Source: Budorcas taxicolor
Taxonomy: Eukaryota > Chordata > Mammalia > Artiodactyla > Bovidae
Assembly (NCBI RefSeq): GCF_023091745.1
Contig: NC_068910.1
Span: 134,123,170-134,187,169 of the forward strand
Direction of reading: 5' to 3'
Length of the DNA stretch: 64,000 bases
The translations under genes and the position numbers were made by a program. Below are positions 1-13,200 of the stretch, piece by piece. A model generated the notes under the pieces. It saw only the letters and a program-made list of their open reading frames with translations, had not been told where the DNA came from and made no database searches. The first letter of the stretch is position 1. Each line of letters begins with the position of its first letter.

Positions 1-555
1 GTACTGAAAACAAGGTTCCTTACTCAAGGAGCTAGCTGTGTGTATGGATGGTTATCATGCAGCAAAAGGTCTGCCTTTGACCCAGGCCACAGTGTCTGTG
101 CTTACCTTGAAATTAGCCCTTTGCAGATTGATAGGATTATTAAGTTACACACATGCAGTAGTTCCCCAACCTGAATGTGTGTAAGCATTAGCAAGGTACT
201 GATTTAAAATGTAGATTACTAGGCCAAAATTTGAGAATCTTATTCAGACTTTTTAAATGAGCTTCTTTCTAGCTGATTCTGATGCAGGCAGTCTCCAGAC
301 CACACTCTGAGACATGCTGTTCTTGTAGAAGATTGCAAGCTTCTGGCCCAGAAGATGTGCCGATTCCCTGCTCATTGTGGTGGCCCTCCTTGTGCACCAG
401 GGGTGTCACTAGGCATGTATGGAGGGGTGGTCTGTGACTAGGTTTGGACCACTGCATCAGAAAGGCTATCTTTACGGGGTATAAAAGGCAGGTACACCAT
501 GTAGGGCATAAAAGGTATAGAGCCAAGCGAAACCCTCCAAGGGCCTTTGTGGCTC

Positions 556-735
556 AGTGGTTCTCAAATCTGTCAGCACAGAAAGAATCACCTGGAGTGC
601 TTTTATGATTCAGTTTCCCAGGCCTCAGGCCAGTAGGGAATATATATGACACTACTGATACTAAGGGTTTCCCAGTGGTTCTAACACATGGAGCTTGTTC
701 ATTGATGGTACCCAAAGGCCAGAGGGTATTTCAAT
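556..735 (+). mobile_element. MER5-like hAT DNA transposon fossil
   Basis: Starts with the terminal cagtggttctcaaat followed by gaatcacctggagtgctttt. A second cagtggttctaa lies near 673. This matches a nonautonomous hAT-Charlie element. The right end is unclear. Confidence 0.7.
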
Positions 736-1479
736 CGGGATATCAGACCACTACTGTAAAAATGCTTTGAAAAAATAAGATCCTCTTAAAATTCTCCAGC
801 AAAAACCAATGGACATTAGCAGGATTTCTGCTGGCTTTTCTCTTCCTTCTCCTCCTTGCTCACTGTAGACACTAACTAGAGAAGGTGGGCTACACTGGAA
901 CGGCCTGAATGATTCCAGATGGTGAGCATTTGGACCTCTTGGCCTGACTGATCCTCCCTTTACCCTGGAGTCTTGTACAAATATTATCATTTTCTGGCTG
1001 TGCAGTGACATGGAAACAGTTGGGAGCCACTAGGTCAGGTGTAAAAGAAACTTGTGGAAAAGGAGGGACTGTTTGGCCCAGAAGTGGTTGTTTTTCTGAA
1101 TCTCTACGAGGTGGAATCCACACAAACAGGAAGCAACAACATGCCCAAGCTTGCCCACACAGGGCCTGGCATCTAACTGGTGGGGGCAAGATATTGAGAG
1201 AAGTGCTGAAAAGGCAGCCTGTCTCAGACTGCTTGGCAGAGAGGCGGTAACAGGGACATCTGGGCACAGACCACAGCTCCGCCAATATAGAGAGGATAAT
1301 AAGATAATAATCCATAATAATAAGACTGCCTTACCCTCAATTTAGTGAGTTTTTTTTCCTTTTATATTTGATTTCTTGAACTTTGGCTGCCTTACATTCA
1401 ACATGTAGACTTAATATAATGGGTTTTTCCACCTGAAAATCTGCTGTACTGTAAAACTACTGGTATCTTAGAATTGAGG

Positions 1480-1612
1480 AAATAGGGCTTATCACCTAAT
1501 TTAATCTTGAAATGACCCATGAGTCAGGCACTGTTTCTGTTCTAGATGAGGCAGCTGGAACACAGACTGGTGACTTGCCCAGGGTCACAGAGTGAGGAAG
1601 TGATGGAGCCAG
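1480..1612 (-). mobile_element. MIR SINE
   Basis: Minus-orientation core: ctagatgaggcagctggaac and gacttgcccagggtcacaga. Confidence 0.8.
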
Positions 1613-2324
1613 GACTAGAGGTGTCTCCCAGGCCTCCCTCAAACCCCACCGCTCGCCTGGCACACCGTGTGCACTGCATGAGTACACCTGCGTGAGCACA
1701 CCTGTGTCAGCACACCTGAGCACACAGTAGGAGCTGGGGTCATGGGGTAACTCCTGAGGGGAAAGTGCTCCGAAAAGTGACTTCCACCTGACTCACTGCA
1801 GTGTGAGAAAGTAAAAAGTGATGGTCATTTCATCTCAAACACAAACCTGAGAAAAAATAAAAATACATGTAGAATTTGTTTGGTTGCTATTGTTTGTCTA
1901 TTTTAGGCCATAACGCTACCTCTTCTCTGATTGCAGGAACTTAAGGATGTGCTGTAACTACTATAAAATGATTACATTTTGGAGGTTTAGCTTAAAAAGG
2001 TGTGCATTTGGACAGTAATTACAGATTCACTGTTTGAATTTATCTTATTTGTTTTTGAATGTTTCTACTGATTTCTTGTAATTGGGATATAGTGTTGAGT
2101 ACCTTAAGAAATCTCACATTTGGTTTCTGTCAGTTTAAGAGGAGCAGGAAGTAGTTTAACAGAAGAAATTATTGTCGAAATAATAAAACCAAAAATTTAT
2201 TCGTTACAGTATTCAATAAATGTTCATCTTCTGGAAAGCAGCTGAGGACAGAAAGAAAACCCCATCTTCCACCCCACACCCAACACACACACACATAAAC
2301 GCAAAGAAAAGAAGCCACTCTTGA

Positions 2325-2440
2325 CATGTATTATTATTTATAATTCTTAAAAACGCCCATCCCATGTTATAGATGAGAAACTCAAAGAGTATCAGTGAGT
2401 TGCCTACAGTTACAGAGCTAGTAAGCAGCCTGTGTTCCGA
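2325..2440 (-). mobile_element. MIR SINE
   Basis: Minus orientation: tattattatttataattctt, then atagatgagaaactcaaaga and cagttacagagctagtaagc. Confidence 0.8.
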
Positions 2441-2779
2441 TGGCACTCATATTAAGCACCTACAATCGTCACCAGCCATGATCTTTCCCAGTCATCGCCA
2501 TGTTGAATGAGGACAGAGACCATGTCCATTTTATTCTCCACTATATCCTGGAGCCCAGAATGGCCTTTGGTAACTGTGGTTGGGTTGGTGGATAGAAGGG
2601 AGGCAGGAAGAGGTATGCACACCGTGGGCCGGCCCCTCGAGCAGGTGCTCTCCTCACCCCCTACCTGCACTTCTATGGTGATTGTGCTCCCACAGCTCCT
2701 ATCGCACTTCTGACCATGTTTTCTAGGACTGTATCCCTCTGCCTGCTGGCGCCTGCTCACTCTGATTCCTTTCCCAGTC

Positions 2780-2890
2780 AGTCACTCAGCAAAGTGTAAT
2801 TGAGAGCCAGCAGAGTGCCAGGTACTTTCTAAGATGCTGGGGGAAAAGCAGTAAGATTCAGTGCCCATCCTGGAAGCTCCCACAGCTTAA
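2780..2890 (+). mobile_element. L2 LINE fragment
   Basis: Contains gagtgccaggtactttctaa and cagtgcccatcctggaagct, the typical L2 3' region. Confidence 0.6.
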
Positions 2891-3394
2891 GGCAATGATC
2901 TCTGTATTTCCTATCAGCTCTGGATACCCTCAGAACCCAAGGAAGACAGGGTTTCCTGAAGCTGCCTATAAACTCTCTTACTTTCTACCAACACTTCTGC
3001 TATTTCTGAAGTTTTGTCTGCTTATTTTCAGAGATGTCAAAGGATGGCCTACAGTGAGATTCTCCTCTCTACCTTTTAGCATATTCTCACACTTTTCTCA
3101 TCAGGGCGCATTTCACACATTGGGAGCCTTAAGAGACAGGAGTTAGGCTGGTGATGCCACACCAAGTTCTGCCCTGAGCTGTGAGACAGATGTGCCTGGA
3201 AGCACCAGCCTCAGGAGCTAGAAGAAGCCTCTTACAGGTGAGGAAACACAGGTAAAAAGCCCTCCTGCCCCCACTCCTGGTGGAGTCGGCTGCTCTCGGC
3301 CAGCATCCTTTCAGGGCACCTACTCTGCACACCAACAGATGAAGAGTTAGGTCAGAAGGGAACCATAGCCCACCGACTTCCAACAAATGATGAC

Positions 3395-3500
3395 TCTAAA
3401 ACCAAGCCTTATTACGAGGCAACTGAGACCCACAGATGGTAGGGCCCTGGCCCAGAGTCCCAGAGACAGCCACTGAGAGGCCCTGGCTTCATCTCTCTCA
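3395..3500 (-). mobile_element. MIR SINE fragment
   Basis: Minus orientation: aactgagacccacagatggt and ctggcccagagtcccagaga. Degenerate. Confidence 0.5.
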
Positions 3501-3639
3501 ATGCAAAACACTGTAACCACAGTAGTTCTTTCACTCTCCTATTTAGCACCTTCTCAAAATGCATGGTACATATCACACCCTAAGCGTACTGCTCGTTCCT
3601 TCATTCAGTAATTAGCGTGGCTAGGAGCCGTGTGAGCTT

Positions 3640-3780
3640 GATGGATGCAAAGGTCACAGAACCTGAGGTCAGCTGCCAGGGTGCCAATCCTGGCTCCACG
3701 GCTTACTAGCTGCTTGACCTTGGACGTGATAACCTCTCTGAACCTCAGTTTTCTCATCTTTATGGTAGGGACAATAAGAT
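3640..3780 (+). mobile_element. MIR SINE, left half (split by BovB)
   Basis: tRNA-derived MIR core with gccaatcctggctccacggc, ctagctgcttgaccttggac and cctcagttttctcatcttta. It stops where the BovB begins and resumes after it. Confidence 0.85.
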
Positions 3781-3784
3781 GGAG

Positions 3785-6678
3785 AATAATGAAGAAATAA
3801 CTCCAGAAAAAATGAAGAGGTGGAACCAAAGCAAAAATACCCAGTTGTGGATGTGACTGGTGATGGAAGTAAAGTCCGATGCTGTAGAGACCAATATTGC
3901 ATAGGAACCTGGAATGTTAGGTCCTAGAATCAAGGTGAACTGGGAGGGGTCAAACAGGAGATGGCCAGAGTGAACATCGACACTAGGAATCAGTGAGCTA
4001 AAATGGAGCAGAATGGGTCAATTTAATTGAGATGACCATTATACCTACTACTGTGAGCAAGAATCCCTTAGAAGAAATGGAGTAGCCATCATAGTCAACA
4101 AAAGAGTCTGAAATGCAGTACTTTGATACAATCTCAAAAAGGACAGAATGATCTCTGTTCATTTCCAAGGCAAACCATTCAATATCACAGTAATCCAAGT
4201 CTATGCCCCAACCAGTAATGCTGAAGAAGTGAGGTTGAATGGATCTATGATGACCTACAAGACCTTCTAGAACTAACATCCCAAAAAGATGTCCTTTTCA
4301 TCACAGGGGACTGGAATGCAAAAGTAGGAAGTCAAGAGATACCTAGAGTAACAGTGAAGTTTGGCCTTGGAGTACAGAATGAAGCAGGGAAAAAGCTAAA
4401 AAATATTCACCAAGAGAACTCTCTGGTCATAGCGAACACTATCTTCCAACAACACAAGAGACAACTCTACATGGACATCACCAGATGGTCAATATCAAAA
4501 TCAGATTGATTATATTCTTTGCAGCCAAAGATGAGAAGTTCTGTACAGTCAGTAAAAACAAGACTGAGAGCTGACTGTGGCTCAGATCATGAACTCCTTA
4601 TTGCAAAATTCAGACTTAAATTGAAGAAAGTAGGGAAAACCACTAGGCCATTCAGGTATGACCTAAATCAAATCCTTTATGATTATACACTGGAAGTGAC
4701 AAATAGATTCAAGGGACTGGATCTGATAGACAGAGTGCCTGAAGAACTATTGATGCAGGTTCCTAACATTGTACAGGAGGCAGTGATCAAAACCACCCCC
4801 AAAGAAAAAGAAAGGCAAATAGTTGTCTGAGGAGGCCTTACAAATAGCTTAGAAAAGAAATGAAAGGCAAAGGAGAAAAGGAAAGATATACCCATTTGAA
4901 TGCAGAGTTTCAAAGAATAGCAAGGAGAGATAAGAAAGCCTTCCTCAGTGATCACTGATAAGAAATAGAGAAAAACAACAGAATGGGAAAGACTAGAAAT
5001 CTCTTCAAGAAAATTAGAGATACCAAGGGAACATTTCATGCAAAGATAGGCATGATAAAGGACAGAAATGGTACGGACCTAACAAAAGAAGAAGATACTA
5101 AGAAGAGGTGGCAAGAATACACAGAAGAACTCTACAAAAAAAAGTCTTCATGACCCAGATAACCACAATGGTGTGATCACTCACCTAAAGCCAGGTATCC
5201 TGGAATGCGAAGTCAAGTGGGCCTTAGGAAGCACCAGTACAAACAAAGCTAGCGCAGGTGATGAAATTCCAGCTGAGCTTTTCCAAATCCTAAAAGATGA
5301 TGCTGTGAAAGTGCTGCACTCAATATGCCGGCAAATTTGGTACACTTCTCATTCCAATCCCAAAGAAAGGGAATGCCAAAGAATGTTCAAACTACCACAC
5401 AATTGCACTCATCTCACATGCTAGCAAAGTAGTGCTCAAAATTCTCCAAGCTAGGCTTCAACACTACATGAACCAAGAACTTACAGATGTTCAAGCTGGA
5501 TTCAGAAAAGGCAGAGGAACAGAGATCAAATTGCCAACATTTGTTGGATCATAGAAAAAAGCAAGAGAATTCAGTAAAACATCTACTTATGCTTCATTAA
5601 CTAAGCTAAAGCCTTTGACTGTGTGGATCACAACAAACTATGGAAAATTCTTCACCAGATGGGAATACCAGACCACCTTACCTGCCTCCTGAGCAATCTG
5701 TATGTAGGTCAAGAAGCAACAGTTAGAACCAGACATGGACTGGTTCCAAATTGCAAAAGGAGTACATCAAGGCTGTATATTGTCACCCTGCTTATTTAAC
5801 TTATATGCAGAGTACATCATGTGAATTACCTTGACTGGATGAAGCACAAGTTGGAGTCAAGATTGCCAAGGAGAAATATCAATAACCTCAGATATGCAGA
5901 TGACAGCACTCTTATGGCAGAAAGTGAAGAGGAACTAAGGAGTCCCTTGATGAAAATGAAAAAGGGGAGTGAAAAAGTTGGCTTAAAACTCAACATTCAA
6001 AAAACGAAGATCATGGCATCCAGTCCCATCACTTCATGGCAAATAGATGGGAAAACAATGGCAACAGTGACAGGCTTGATTTTGGGGGGCTCCAAAACAC
6101 AGCAGATGGTGACTCAAGCCATGACAATAAAGATGCTTGCTCCTTGGAAGAAAAACTATGACAAAGCTAGACAGAAAATTAAAAAGCAGAGACATCACTT
6201 TGCCGACAAAGGTCCATCTAGTCAAAGCTATGTTTTCTCCAGTAGTCATGTACGGATGTGAGTGTTGGACCATAAAGAACGCTGAGCACCAAAGAATTGA
6301 TGCTTTTGAACTGTGGTGTTGGAGAAGACTGTTGAGAGTCCCTTGGACTGCAAGGAGATCCAACTAGTCAATCCTAAAGGAAATCCGTCCTGAATATTCA
6401 TTGGAAGGACTGATTCTGAAGCTAAGCTCCAATACTTTGGCCACCTAATATGTTGAACTGACTCATTAGAAATAAAAAGACCCTGATGCTGGAAAAGACT
6501 GAAGGCAGGAGAAGAAGGGGATGACAGAATGAGATGGTTGGATGGCATCATTGACTCAAAGGACATAAGTCTGAGGAAGCTCCAGGAGCTGGTGATGGAC
6601 AGAGAAGCCCGGCTTGCTGCAGTCCATGGGGTTGCAAAGAGTCTGACACAACTGAGCGACTGAACTGAACTGAACTGA
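3785..6678 (+). mobile_element. BovB (RTE-clade) LINE, near full length, inactive
   Basis: About 2.9 kb of BovB from the endonuclease region (translated GTWNVRS near 3907; VIQVYAPTSNAEE near 4193) through the reverse transcriptase (NLRYADDSTLM near 5883-5915) to the typical 3' end, a run of tgaac repeats at 6661-6676. The reading frame is broken by many stops and frameshifts: intact pieces cover only 4519-4830, 5173-5424 and 5821-6261. It is therefore a dead copy. The catalytic YADD motif is preserved by sequence. The flanks are the two halves of a MIR, so the insertion point is well defined, although the extreme 5' boundary is estimated by eye. Confidence 0.92.
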
Positions 6679-6750
6679 TGTAAAATGCTCAGTACAGTGC
6701 CTGGCACATAGAGGGCGCTCAATAAACATTAGCCATTGTTACCTTCCTGG
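6679..6750 (+). mobile_element. MIR SINE, right half (split by BovB)
   Basis: The MIR tail taaaatgctcagtacagtgc and ctggcacatagagggcgctc, then aataaacattagccattgtt, completes the MIR begun at 3640. Confidence 0.85.
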
Positions 6751-8506
6751 GCCACTATGCTGTCCTCATCTTCTATTCAAGGAATCTGCAGCAACGTGAA
6801 CTGACCCACAATTCCTTTCTCTTCTTAATAAACTACTTCATTTAATTTTTTTCTCTACTTACAAGCAGAGATAGACTTAGTGTTTCAAAAAGTATTAACT
6901 GTATCTGGGCCCTTTGATAAACACTTTCTGAACAAAGGCATGGCAAAATTCCTAGTGCACTAACTTATATGGACATAAAAATCTGATGAACTATTAGAAA
7001 TAAGTGTGAAAGTATTAAGACCTGGATAACAGTTTATGAACCCTTTTCTTAATCATTAAGCTTCCTCTTGCAAGAAAAATTCCAACCCTTCATAACCCAA
7101 TATTTTCAATTTTTCAGGAAAGGGACACAAATTCTTGGAGAAATGGGAAATTTTCCCCTTCACATCTCTAGACCAACTGTTCAGGGTGAAAGGGACTGTT
7201 GTTTGGGCCACAGACTTGTGAGGCAGACGGCTATTTTCACATGCAAATGATGGCCACATAGAGTGATAATCCAGGCCTGGGGCAGGCAGAGACCTCAGCC
7301 TGGGCTGTCTAGTCATGCTTTCATGGTGCATGTGGCTGAGCTAATTAGGGAGCCTACTGTCCAATGAGAGAGGGTATGTGCGAGAAAGACTGAAAATACA
7401 GTGTGCTAGAAACCATGCAAATGAGTTTAGCTTGGAGTAAACAGGCTTTAGTCACAGGATCATGGCTGGGGGTGGCCAAGGCTTACGAGAAGAAGTGAAA
7501 TGTTTGGGTTGGTATGCCAGGCCCTGTGCTGGGCACTTTGTATAGAGTATTTCAGGTGGGCAGTCCAGCAGTGCACGTGGCCCTGTGTGGGTTTATGTGT
7601 ATGTCCATTCACACAGCTGGCAGTGGTGGGGGTCAGACAAATATTTACAGCAGGATCTTTGTTTATTATTTTGGATCATAAAATAACAAGAGAAAATTCA
7701 ATCAAGGCTCTCACTGGTTAAAATAAATTTTGTTTGCTTGCATGCATGTCCCTCAGGGTGGTGATGGTGTAAGGACAGGGTAGGAGGTGGGGTGGGCAGA
7801 GAGGAGATGGAAAAATAAAGAGGTATTTAGGAACAAGTCAAGGGAATGAGATCATAAAATAGTTTCCTAAATTGCATCTGGTCCTCATCTCTACCCCACC
7901 TCCACTGCCCATTCGGGCTAGATTTTCTCCTGTTTGGATGACTGCAGCTCCACTGACCGGCTCCCTCTGCCTTCGGTCCCTCTCTGTCTACACCCACACC
8001 AACCCCAGGCAGGATTCCCCAAAAGCGAATCTGATTTGAAACTCCCCCACTTAAAAGAAAAACCTATTGACCTTGCTCAGCTTTTATATTTTCTGCATCT
8101 TTAAAATTTATGTGGAGTTTTAAGTTATCCCTGGTTATTCTGTGTTTCTTTTTGTTTGTTTGCTTTCCTAACTAAAAAGGCTAAGAACATTCTCAAGATG
8201 TGTCATGAAGCCTATGTTTATATTATATTCCATCTGGGACTTCTGAATGTTGCTGCATTAATTTTAACTTTAAAAATACTATACATTGTGTGAGTTCAAT
8301 TATGTTTTAAAATGATTTTTTAAAAATCTATAAAGAAATAGCCTTTATACTTCATATTTTAAAATGAAATGTGTTATTCTCAATAATAAAATTATAATTT
8401 AGAGTACACCAGCTATTATGGACTTAATGTTTATATCCTTATCCCACCCCTAACCCCTAGTGTGGCTACATTTGGAGATGGGTTTTCCAAGAAGTAATTA
8501 AGGTTA

Positions 8507-8710
8507 CACACACACACAGAAGTCGCTCAGTCATGTCTGACTCTTTGCAACACCATGGATTGTAGCCCACCAGGCTCCTCGGTCCATGGGATTTTCCAGG
8601 CATGAATACTGGAGTGGGCTGCTGTTTCCTTCTCCAGGGGATCCTTCTGACTCAGGAATCGAATCCGGGTCTCCTGCATTATAGGCAGACGCTTTACCAT
8701 CTGAGCTACC
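8507..8710 (-). mobile_element. Bov-tA SINE
   Basis: Complete minus-orientation Bov-tA. The tRNA-derived head is at the right end (ctgagctacc near 8701) and the BovB-derived body with a (CA)n tail is at the left. A short direct repeat aggtta (8501-8506 and 8711-8716) flanks it. It interrupts an MST-type LTR. Confidence 0.95.
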
Positions 8711-8810
8711 AGGTTAAGGGAGGTCTTAAAGTGGGATTGGTGTCCTTATCAGAAGAGACACCAGGGAGGTAGTGTGCAACCCACACATGTGCAAGCACGT
8801 GTACACTGTG

Positions 8811-8847
8811 TGCGTGCACACATACACACACATACACACACACACAC
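8811..8847 (+). repeat. (CA)n microsatellite, impure
   Basis: CA-rich tract with TA and GTG interruptions inside the MST LTR. Confidence 0.85.
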
Positions 8848-10039
8848 CACCTGAGGAAAGGCCACATGAGGACACAAAGAGAAGGTGACCATCTGCAAGC
8901 CAGGCAGAGTCCCTCATCAGGAGCCGAATCAGCTGGAATTTTTATCCTGGACTCTCAGCCTTTAGAACTGTCAGAATACTAATTACTGTTGTTTAAGGAA
9001 CAGTTTTCAAATTGGCAAGCTCCTCCTGCCTCAAGGGATAAACCCAGCCTCTCTGAACTGGACAATCCAGGAAACCCTTGATGCCTCCCTGCTGACATCT
9101 TTCAAGGATACGTACCATGAGAACTGATTTCTGTCCCAAGATCTCCCTATATCCTATGCTTCTAGTTTCCTGGACACAATCTCCAAGTCAGAATCGGGAG
9201 CCTCAGCCATAAACGACCACACGGAGGCTGGATATGAAAGAGTCAGCCAAGAGATTTCCCATAAGACCTGCCCCACTGGGCTTCTCTTGGAGAGGATGGA
9301 AAGGGAGATCCTCAGAAGCAGTGTGGGGGACAGTCAATGCGGCCGTGATCCCAACAGAGACAAGCTAACATTCATTAGTCACCAAGGCCTGCAGCACAAG
9401 CTGATCTTGGAAGCACTGAGATGCACAGAGGCTACATCCCCACTGCTGAGAGTCTCCTGAGTTTTCCTCTGCCTCCTCACATTCAACCACCAACACCCCA
9501 GGACATCACTCTTCCTTGAACCTGAAAGAGTCTTATTTCCTTCTGGCCCTCTCTCCGCAATGCTACCCCAGTGCTCTAAGCTCCAACACACCTGAACCTT
9601 CTAAAATTTCCTGAACTTTATAAAATTTTCCAGGCACATTTCATCTCTGTGTCTTCACTTCTGCTGTTCCCTTTCCTTGGGATCACTCTCCCCAGTTTAC
9701 CGCCAGGTGAACCCCTGAATGACCTTCAAGGTCTGCTCAAATGTCACCTTCTCCTTGAAGACCTGTACAACATCTGGAGGTCTTTCCACTATTCTCTACC
9801 AGTTACATGTATATTTTCTTTTATAACATTTAACCAACATATGGTGATTATTTGGCTAGGGGAGAGACTGTACAGTATTCTTACATGTATCTTAAACTTC
9901 TAGCATCGGATCTATACACAGTGACACCCAGGAAAAGTTTTTTGGTTAATTGATTCGAGTGGGAGAGAGAGGGAAATAAAAGTGGAGAGGGGACAATGAG
10001 AGACAAAGAGATAAAGGGGCGATGAAGGACAAAGTGGCA

Positions 10040-10895
10040 ATGAAGGAATCACAGAAAGATTAACAGAAGTTTAACATGCACAGTGACAGATGGCCAATAG
10101 ACACATAAAATGATGCTCATCATTGACAATTATTAGAGAAATGCAAACAAAAACGACAATGAGGTACCACCTCATACCAGTCAGAAAGCCCATCATCAAA
10201 AAGTCTACAGATAACAAGTGCTGGAGGGGGTGTGGAGAAAAGGGAACCCTCCTACACTGCTGGTGGGTATGTAAGTAGGTAGAGTCACTGTGGAGGTTCC
10301 TCAAAAACCTAAAAATAGAACTATCATATGATCCAGCAATCCCTCTCCCGGATATACATCCAGACAAAACTTTAATTTGAGAACATACACATATCCCAAT
10401 AGCCAAGACATGAAACAACCCAAACGTCCATCAACAGAGGACCGGATAAAGAAGGTGTGGCACATACATAGATAGAATATCACTCAGCCGCAAAAATAAA
10501 TGAAGTAGTGCCATTTGCAGCAACGTGGACGGACCTAGAGACTATCGTACTGAGCAAAGTCCGTCAGACGGAGAGAGACAAGTACCATATGACGTTACAA
10601 ATGTTACGAATGAACTTATCTATTAAATAGAAATAGACTCAGAGACAGAGAGAACAGATTCGCAGTTGCCAGGGCAGTGGGTGGGTGGGAGCAGATGCAG
10701 ACTATTATGATGGAGAGACGACAAGGTCCTACTGCATGGCACAGGGAGCCATATTCAGTACCCCGCGATAACCATAACGGAAAATGATATGAAAAAGAAT
10801 ATATATATATATACTATAACTGAATCACTTTTCTGTACAGTAGAAATTAACACAATGTTGTAAATCAACTACACTTCAATAAAAATTTTTTTAAA
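10040..10895 (+). mobile_element. L1 LINE 3' end (ruminant L1)
   Basis: Plus-strand L1 with the end of ORF2 and the 3' UTR. The ORF2 end is recognisable by the gaggtaccacctcatacc block near 10161, the gatccagcaatccctc block near 10331, and the catgaaacaacccaaacgtc block near 10410. The element ends with aataaaaatttttttaaaaaac at about 10880-10900. A (TA)n stretch at 10799-10812 is part of it. It is 5'-truncated, with stops throughout. Confidence 0.88.
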
Positions 10896-11639
10896 AAACA
10901 AAACGCACCATGAAAAATCTTTAGGAATAAGTGCATTTTCCCAATTCAACCTCATGTTTCATTTCTAGTAAATTGTTTTTCTGCTTATTTTCTGTCCTAG
11001 TGAGCCCTGATGCCCTCTATAGGATCCCCTTTAGACAACTCAAGCTTTTTCTTAGATACTAATCTCACATATTTCAAATATGGTGTCACTTTCTTCCTTA
11101 GAGCAATACCTAAAACTTGTTTCTCGATAGCCTGCAGTCTCTCAAAAGTGGGGGAGGAAAGTTCTGACAGTCACTTGGGAGAGTTTTCACAGCCCTAAGT
11201 CACAGTTTCTGACTGCTATGATGAAGTAGCAACCCATAAGGTCACATGTACTGGAGATAACAAGTATTCTCAAATATTTATTATAACACCAGGTCACAAA
11301 TCATACTGTAGCAATCCACCAAGAGAAAACACCTTCTTCATATCTCTTCTACAGTATCATTCTTAGCAACTGCAAAAAAAAACCTTTCTGTTTAAAAAGT
11401 ATTATTCAGGTTTTCACAAGTGATCCCCTGAATTACAGGTATAATCCACACAGTGACTACAGTCCTGAGTACAATATTTTAGTTTGCTGGGGCAAGAGAG
11501 ACAATGATCTCTCATGAAAAGATATATTAATATTCCTTTATACATGAAAAATTCTAATTTATAGAAGGGAAACAGTAAATAAAATTTTCTAATTAACATT
11601 TTTTAACATAGTAAATTTATCATTTAAAAATATTAGCAT

Positions 11640-13200
11640 CAGAAATCTGGGGTAAGACGGTAGACTGAATGCAGGTTCCTAAATTTGTCCTCTCCTCAAA
11701 TCCCACTTATAGGCAGCAAAGAGTGCTTTTTTTAAAAAAAAATAAATTATGTAAATCAATAAGAATGGAGAAAAGAACAACAAACTTTAGAAGCTAAAAA
11801 GTGGATGGTCCAGTGGAACTAGGATCAGACCTGAGAAAACAGAATCTCAAGCCTGCAGAGGGAAAAGCAAGAACCCAGCTGACTGACCCCACACAATTCT
11901 TAAAGGTCCCAGGATGAGTGAGCAGTACCAGGTGTCTGGACATAGGAATGAGAGGTGGTAGGTTGAAACAAGGAAGACCAAGGTGGGAATTCTGAGAAGT
12001 CACTCATGCTACCAGGCACCTGATGCTCCCAACCCACAGAAATCTGAAGGTTTGTTCTCTGGAGAGGATAAGCCAAGAGCTTTGACAAGGGGTGCTAGTT
12101 CCAGCTGAGGGAAATCAAATCAATGTGAATACTGGAAGCAGAGCCCCCCAATCCTCTTCCCTAATTCAGCTCTCACAATAAGTGCAGCCAGCAACATCCT
12201 TCAGCCAGATTGGAAGATTCCTCTCTGGAGAAAGTGAAGTAAATTCCAGAAGTGCATAAAAGTATGAACCTAGGAAGGTAACCTCAACAACCAGTCTACC
12301 CAAACTATCCCATACAGTTCAAAACTGACAGGACTAAACTGTGTGTTCAGTATTTCCAATCAGCTTTTATCCCCAACTTTTAATCATAAACAAAATGCCA
12401 GTGCCAAGAATTACCAGATAGATGATAAATTCCTTTACTATAGAAGATAAAACCCAAACAAAGAAGGAAAGGGCCACTTAGGGGATGCAGAAACTAGGCA
12501 GAGATTTCTTTTAAATGTTTTAATAAATCTTTTGAGAGTTAAGAGAAAATACTGTATCCATGAAATAACAAAAAAGATATTATTAAAACAATAAAAAGTA
12601 ACATTCAGAAAACTAAAATTTAAAAGAAAGCTTGATTACTAAGAACATGGTAACAAAGGAGGAAGATGATAGAAAGAATGGAGAATCAAGCAGAGGGAAA
12701 TTCTCAAGAAGTGAAGATAAAAATAGGTGAGAAAAAAGTAAGAAAACCCAATATCCAAATAGCAGAAGTACCAGAAAGAGAAAACAGAAAGTAGAGGGGA
12801 AAAAAAATCATCACTGAAATAATTCAAGATTTCTTAGAACTAAAAGACATAAGCTATCAGAAAGGACCCACCAGTGCCCAGTGTAACATAAATAGAACCT
12901 CATGATAACGTATCATTTTGAAATTTTGGGAAACTGGGGGCAAGAAGACCTTCCTTCTAACTCGCTGTTACAAATAAAGGATTATGAATCAGAAATAACT
13001 TTAGACTTCTCCCTGGTAATACTAGAAGTAATGAGATAAACCGTCAGAAATCTAAGATAAAATAATTTCCAACCTAAAATTTGATATCCAGCCGAATGAT
13101 CAGTCAATTATAAGCACAGGAAAAAGAATTTTGAGACATAGAAAATCTCAAACAATTGATCTCCCATGTGCTCTTCCACAAGAAATTACTAGAAAATGAC
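11640..13200 (+). mobile_element. Possible ancient LINE-1/HAL1-like sequence
   Basis: A-rich plus strand with phrases such as gaaaacccaatatccaaatagc, tttgatatccagccgaatga and caattgatctcccatgtgct that resemble old L1 ORF1/HAL1 relics. There is no coding capacity. I cannot fix boundaries or subfamily by eye. Confidence 0.35.

Larger units (their letters stand above)
8413..8999 (+). mobile_element. MST-type (ERVL-MaLR) solo LTR, split by Bov-tA
   Basis: The left part has cccctagtgtggctacattt. After the SINE, the right part has gattggtgtccttatcagaa, ggccacatgaggacacaaag and gaactgtcagaatac. These blocks occur in this order in MST LTRs. A (CA)n expansion lies at about 8811-8847. No internal retroviral sequence is present. 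Confidence 0.8.

Noticed and set aside
2461..2520. Candidate next SLC12A8 exon (minus-strand TTCAACATGG word resembling FNMGG)
   Set aside because: Surrounding codons do not match the family and there are no fitting splice sites.
5821..6261. Frame of 146 codons as a separate gene
   Set aside because: It is the reverse-transcriptase part of the BovB at 3785-6678, with frameshifts on both sides.
8640..8712. tRNA-like sequences as tRNA genes
   Set aside because: They are the tRNA-derived heads of Bov-tA and CHR SINEs, with no mature tRNA fold or anticodon context.
8413..8999. Possible endogenous retrovirus provirus
   Set aside because: Only LTR sequence is seen here and at the other LTR sites; no gag, pol or env-like internal region is visible.
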